Origin: Chamaecyparis obtusa
Taxonomy: Eukaryota; Streptophyta; Pinopsida; Cupressales; Cupressaceae
Direction: 5' to 3'
Assembly (NCBI GenBank): GCA_027943335.1
Contig: BSBK01002080.1
Location: forward strand, 2,050,001-2,114,000
DNA: 64,000 bases
Part shown: piece after piece, positions 61,296 through 64,000 of the stretch
Position numbering within the stretch: position 1 is the stretch's first letter
Layout: the number at the start of each line of letters is the position of its first letter
The notes under the pieces: model-generated
Seen by the model: the letters and a program-made list of their open reading frames with translations, nothing else
The model's database searches: none
What the model was told of the DNA's origin: nothing
Program-made: the position numbers and the translations under genes

Positions 61296-63174
61296 TTTCA
61301 CCAGAAATGCACTAAAACAGGGTTATTTTTATTTTTTATGAAAGCAAAATGATTACAATACTGGTTCTTTGTCTGTCTTCGACCATTTGAAGCCTAAAAT
61401 AGGCTCTCCAAACGTTGGTTCAACCATCTAGGTGGTTAGAACAGTTTATCCAACAAATGTCAACTTTGCTAAGCAACTTTTAAAGTTGCATTACAACTTT
61501 GCAAACAACTTTGCCGAGAAGGTTAAAAATGTGTTGTGAAACTTTAGGAACCTTATTAAAGTTATTTTGGACCTTCAAACTTCTTAACAACATCTAAAAG
61601 ACACCTAATAAACACTTACTATGCTCATTTCATCCAAGGACTCAAAAGATGCCCAAGGTTTATAAGTCACCAAGGGGTCTTGTGTCCAACAAGTGGATGT
61701 TTATAAGGAGATAAAATCAATCCTTAATATTTATTACAAACCAAGAAAACATCTAAAACTCCTATTCTAATTTATTGTCATTCAAAAAGACTCTGATTTG
61801 TCAATCAAAAGGACCTTTCACCAGTCAATCCTTCAAAGCTCCAAGGTGAAAATCTTATGTTCCAATTGATAGGATTTGACTCCTTGGCTTCATGGCAACT
61901 TCCTTCAATCATGGTGTCTTTGGCTTGCATTAGGGATGCCCCTGCATCAAATAGCAATGCATTCAAGTGGCAATTACACAAGGGACAGTACATGCCCATT
62001 AAAGTTGGTGTTTTGTTATCCAGCATGACAATGGAGACAACATACTCTGTGTCAATTTTACTGATCAAATTTCCCTCCGCCAGGCAAAGCAACAATCTGG
62101 GTATGATAAGGTGAAATTTTGTAGTACTTTTGGGTATGATAATAGTTCCAGTTTCCAATAAGATGGTTCATTTTTATAATCTAGCTTCAATTTCTCTTGT
62201 GAAAATCTTTTTTTCATTTTATGGGTGGTAAAATATAATTATTATGCTAGAGGTGTGTACTTATGGATGATAATGAAACAAAATGATAAGATTTAAGACT
62301 CTTGTTTTTTTTTTAAATAGCAATTTAAGTTTCCTTCTATTATAAATTACTATTTTTCTATTTTTTAATGTATCTTTCCAGATCTTTTATATCAATTTTA
62401 TTTATGAAATATAAATATATTAATAATGTTTTAGTGTTTTTAGGATTAGTTTATATCAATTCTATGTATCATCATTCGTCATTCAATTGTCAGTATTATT
62501 AATTTAGACTGTGCAATTGTAGAACTACTCGAATATGGGTTGGATGGATACTCAAGCAAGGGAACCCTCCTCAAATATCTCAAGCAGTGAACTTGGAAAA
62601 ATGTGTCTTGAATGAACCCTTTCCATCAGAGAGATAAAAGTACAAACAAGTAAAAGAAGTAGGCTCTGCAAATATGTTTTTGAGAAGAAAAATGATAGAT
62701 TATTCGAGTATGGTTCATGAGGTATATCTAAAAAGACATTTTTTTTCTTATTATAATAAAAGAGGAAGTTGTGAATGTCAAAGTTGAGTGAAACAAAAAT
62801 TATTTTCATCAAATTTTGTTAGGCTTGCTTTTGGGAATAGTTTCTTACAATATTGCTATTAAGATTTTTATTGTGTAGTTTTTAGATTAGGTTTATAAAA
62901 TTATATTTCATGAGTAGTGATTCATATTAATCAATTAACGATACTTTTGGAAGGTATTTTCAATGTGTCAAATTTTGATATTTTTACAAGAATTAGATTG
63001 TGTAATTTTTTTAATTAAAGTCATTGACTCATATTTCATAAATAATAGTTCTCATGAATCCATCTCTTATAAGATTGAATAGTCTATTTAGGAAGTATTT
63101 CTGATAGTATGTCAAATTATGATATTACTATTACCATTAGATTGCATGGCTTTGAAGTCAACCTCGTTGACCCA
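61296..63174. other. unassigned DNA inside the CACTA element
   Basis: AT-rich DNA without a convincing gene. A scrap of subterminal repeat (about 61950-61990, CATTCAAGTGGCAATTACAC) shows that it belongs to the element or was invaded by it. A short exon-like stretch at 62025-62110 is bounded by plausible splice sites but is unrecognised. Confidence 0.35.
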
Positions 63175-64000
63175 TATTCTTCTCTGTAGATGCTACTATG
63201 TGCTAGGGAACTTCTTAGAACTGTTGGTATATTCTTACAACTTGTTACACCTGGGATATTCTTCTCTGTAGATGCTACTATGTGCCGCGGTCCAAACGGG
63301 CCCATAAATGTGGTTGAATAGCAATACATTCAAGTGGAAATTACACAAGGGACATTCACTGTGAGATGTCCTCATGTGTGACTGTCCTTGTCACAAATGA
63401 GGACATCTCACAGTGACTGTCCCTTGTGTAATTTCCACTTGAATGAGGACAGTCACTGTAAAGACAACATGATAATGTACAAATACAATGAGTGTACATT
63501 ATCATGTTGTCTTTACAGTGGCTGCCCTCATGTTGTATATTCTTCTCTGTAGATGCTACTATGTGCTAGGGAACTTCTTAGAACTATTGGTATATTATTA
63601 CAACTTGTTACACCTGGGATATTCTTCTCTGTAGATGCTACTGTGTGTTGTGGTCCAAACGGGCCCATAAATGTGGTTGAATAGCAATACATTCAAGTGG
63701 CAATTACACAAGGGACAGTCACTATGAGATGTCCTCATGTGTGACTATCCTTGTCACAAATGAGGACATCTCACAGTGACTGTCCCTTGTGTAATTGCCA
63801 CTTGAATGAGGACAGTCACTGTAAAGACAACATGATAATGTACACAAGTACCGTGAAGGTAGTTGCAAGTTAGGGCTGTTTCATTGCATACCTGAAACAA
63901 TGAAGATGTTACGGTCCACAAAATGTTTGTGCTTGAAAGATGAACAAATAAAATTAAACTTCTAAATAACCAAAGCCGCTAACAATAAATTCAACACAGA
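63175..64000 (-). repeat. CACTA right subterminal repeats, inverted copy of the left end
   Basis: 63175-63840 is the reverse complement of about 46255-46890, and 63841-64000 of 43016-43160. The element continues past the window. Confidence 0.9.

Larger units (their letters stand above)
42110..64000 (+). mobile_element. CACTA (En/Spm-like) DNA transposon, right end outside the window
   Basis: The left terminus reads CACTAATACATTTGGGG and continues with ATTGCGACGGCAATTTGCGACG, typical of plant CACTA ends. TNP2-type transposase, SET and TNPA-position genes lie inside on the plus strand. DNA at 63175-64000 is the reverse complement of left-end DNA (43016-43160 and 46250-46890), giving the expected long subterminal inverted repeats. 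Because the left copy of the last matching segment lies about 0.9 kb from the left tip, the right tip should be about 0.9 kb past the window, for a total near 23 kb. The 3-bp target duplication (ACA on the left?) cannot be checked. Confidence 0.88.

Noticed and set aside
61805..62158. 117-codon minus-strand frame
   Set aside because: It crosses a scrap of subterminal repeat and has no recognisable domain.

Overview
This window is plant nuclear DNA made almost entirely of transposable elements. I found no host gene that I can defend, and no rRNA, tRNA or CRISPR array. The evidence for a plant is: Ty1/copia elements primed at a tRNA-iMet-type site, Ty3/gypsy elements of plant type, a CACTA (En/Spm-like) DNA transposon with plant TNP2/DUF4218/DUF4216 domains, and GT-AG introns. 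Long low-GC insertions stacked inside each other suggest a large genome, perhaps a gymnosperm, but the species cannot be fixed from the sequence.

Layout. (1) 1-926 is the minus-strand gag of a gypsy element, called G0 here. It is split by a complete copia element, copia-1 (1017-8000, duplicated target GAGTC). G0's leader and primer site resume at 8006-8110, followed by LTR-like DNA. (2) 9.34-42.11 kb is a four-deep nest. Older repetitive DNA holds gypsy element G1 (10360-40820). G1's pol holds copia-2 (15862-35660, target AATCC). Copia-2's RNase H region holds gypsy element G2 (21071-33273, target AGACT). When the inserts are removed, each interrupted reading frame joins cleanly. (3) From 42110 to beyond the window end is a CACTA transposon. 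It has left subterminal repeats (42.1-46.9 kb), three plus-strand genes (47.7-56.06 kb), a large nested palindrome (56.6-61.3 kb), an unassigned stretch, and right subterminal repeats (63.17 kb onward) that are the reverse complement of the left ones.

The CACTA genes are the most interesting part. A TNP2-type transposase of about 1,152 residues (9 exons, one in-frame TAG) is followed by a stop-free 262-residue protein with a recognisable SET (lysine methyltransferase-like) domain, then by a 12-exon gene in the place where En/Spm carries TNPA. The SET start codon lies in a short exon that the transposase transcript could also use, so all three may come from one alternatively spliced transcript, as TNPA and TNPD do in En/Spm. 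A transposon-borne SET protein could affect silencing chromatin. That function is inference.

A second theme is the form of decay. In the retroelements the premature stops are mostly TAG where the family has Gln (CAG to TAG), with some CGA to TGA and CAA to TAA. In G2, 16 of the 21 in-frame stops are TAG. This fits deamination of methylated cytosine at CHG and CG sites, the marks plants place on silenced transposons. The CACTA genes are far less damaged.
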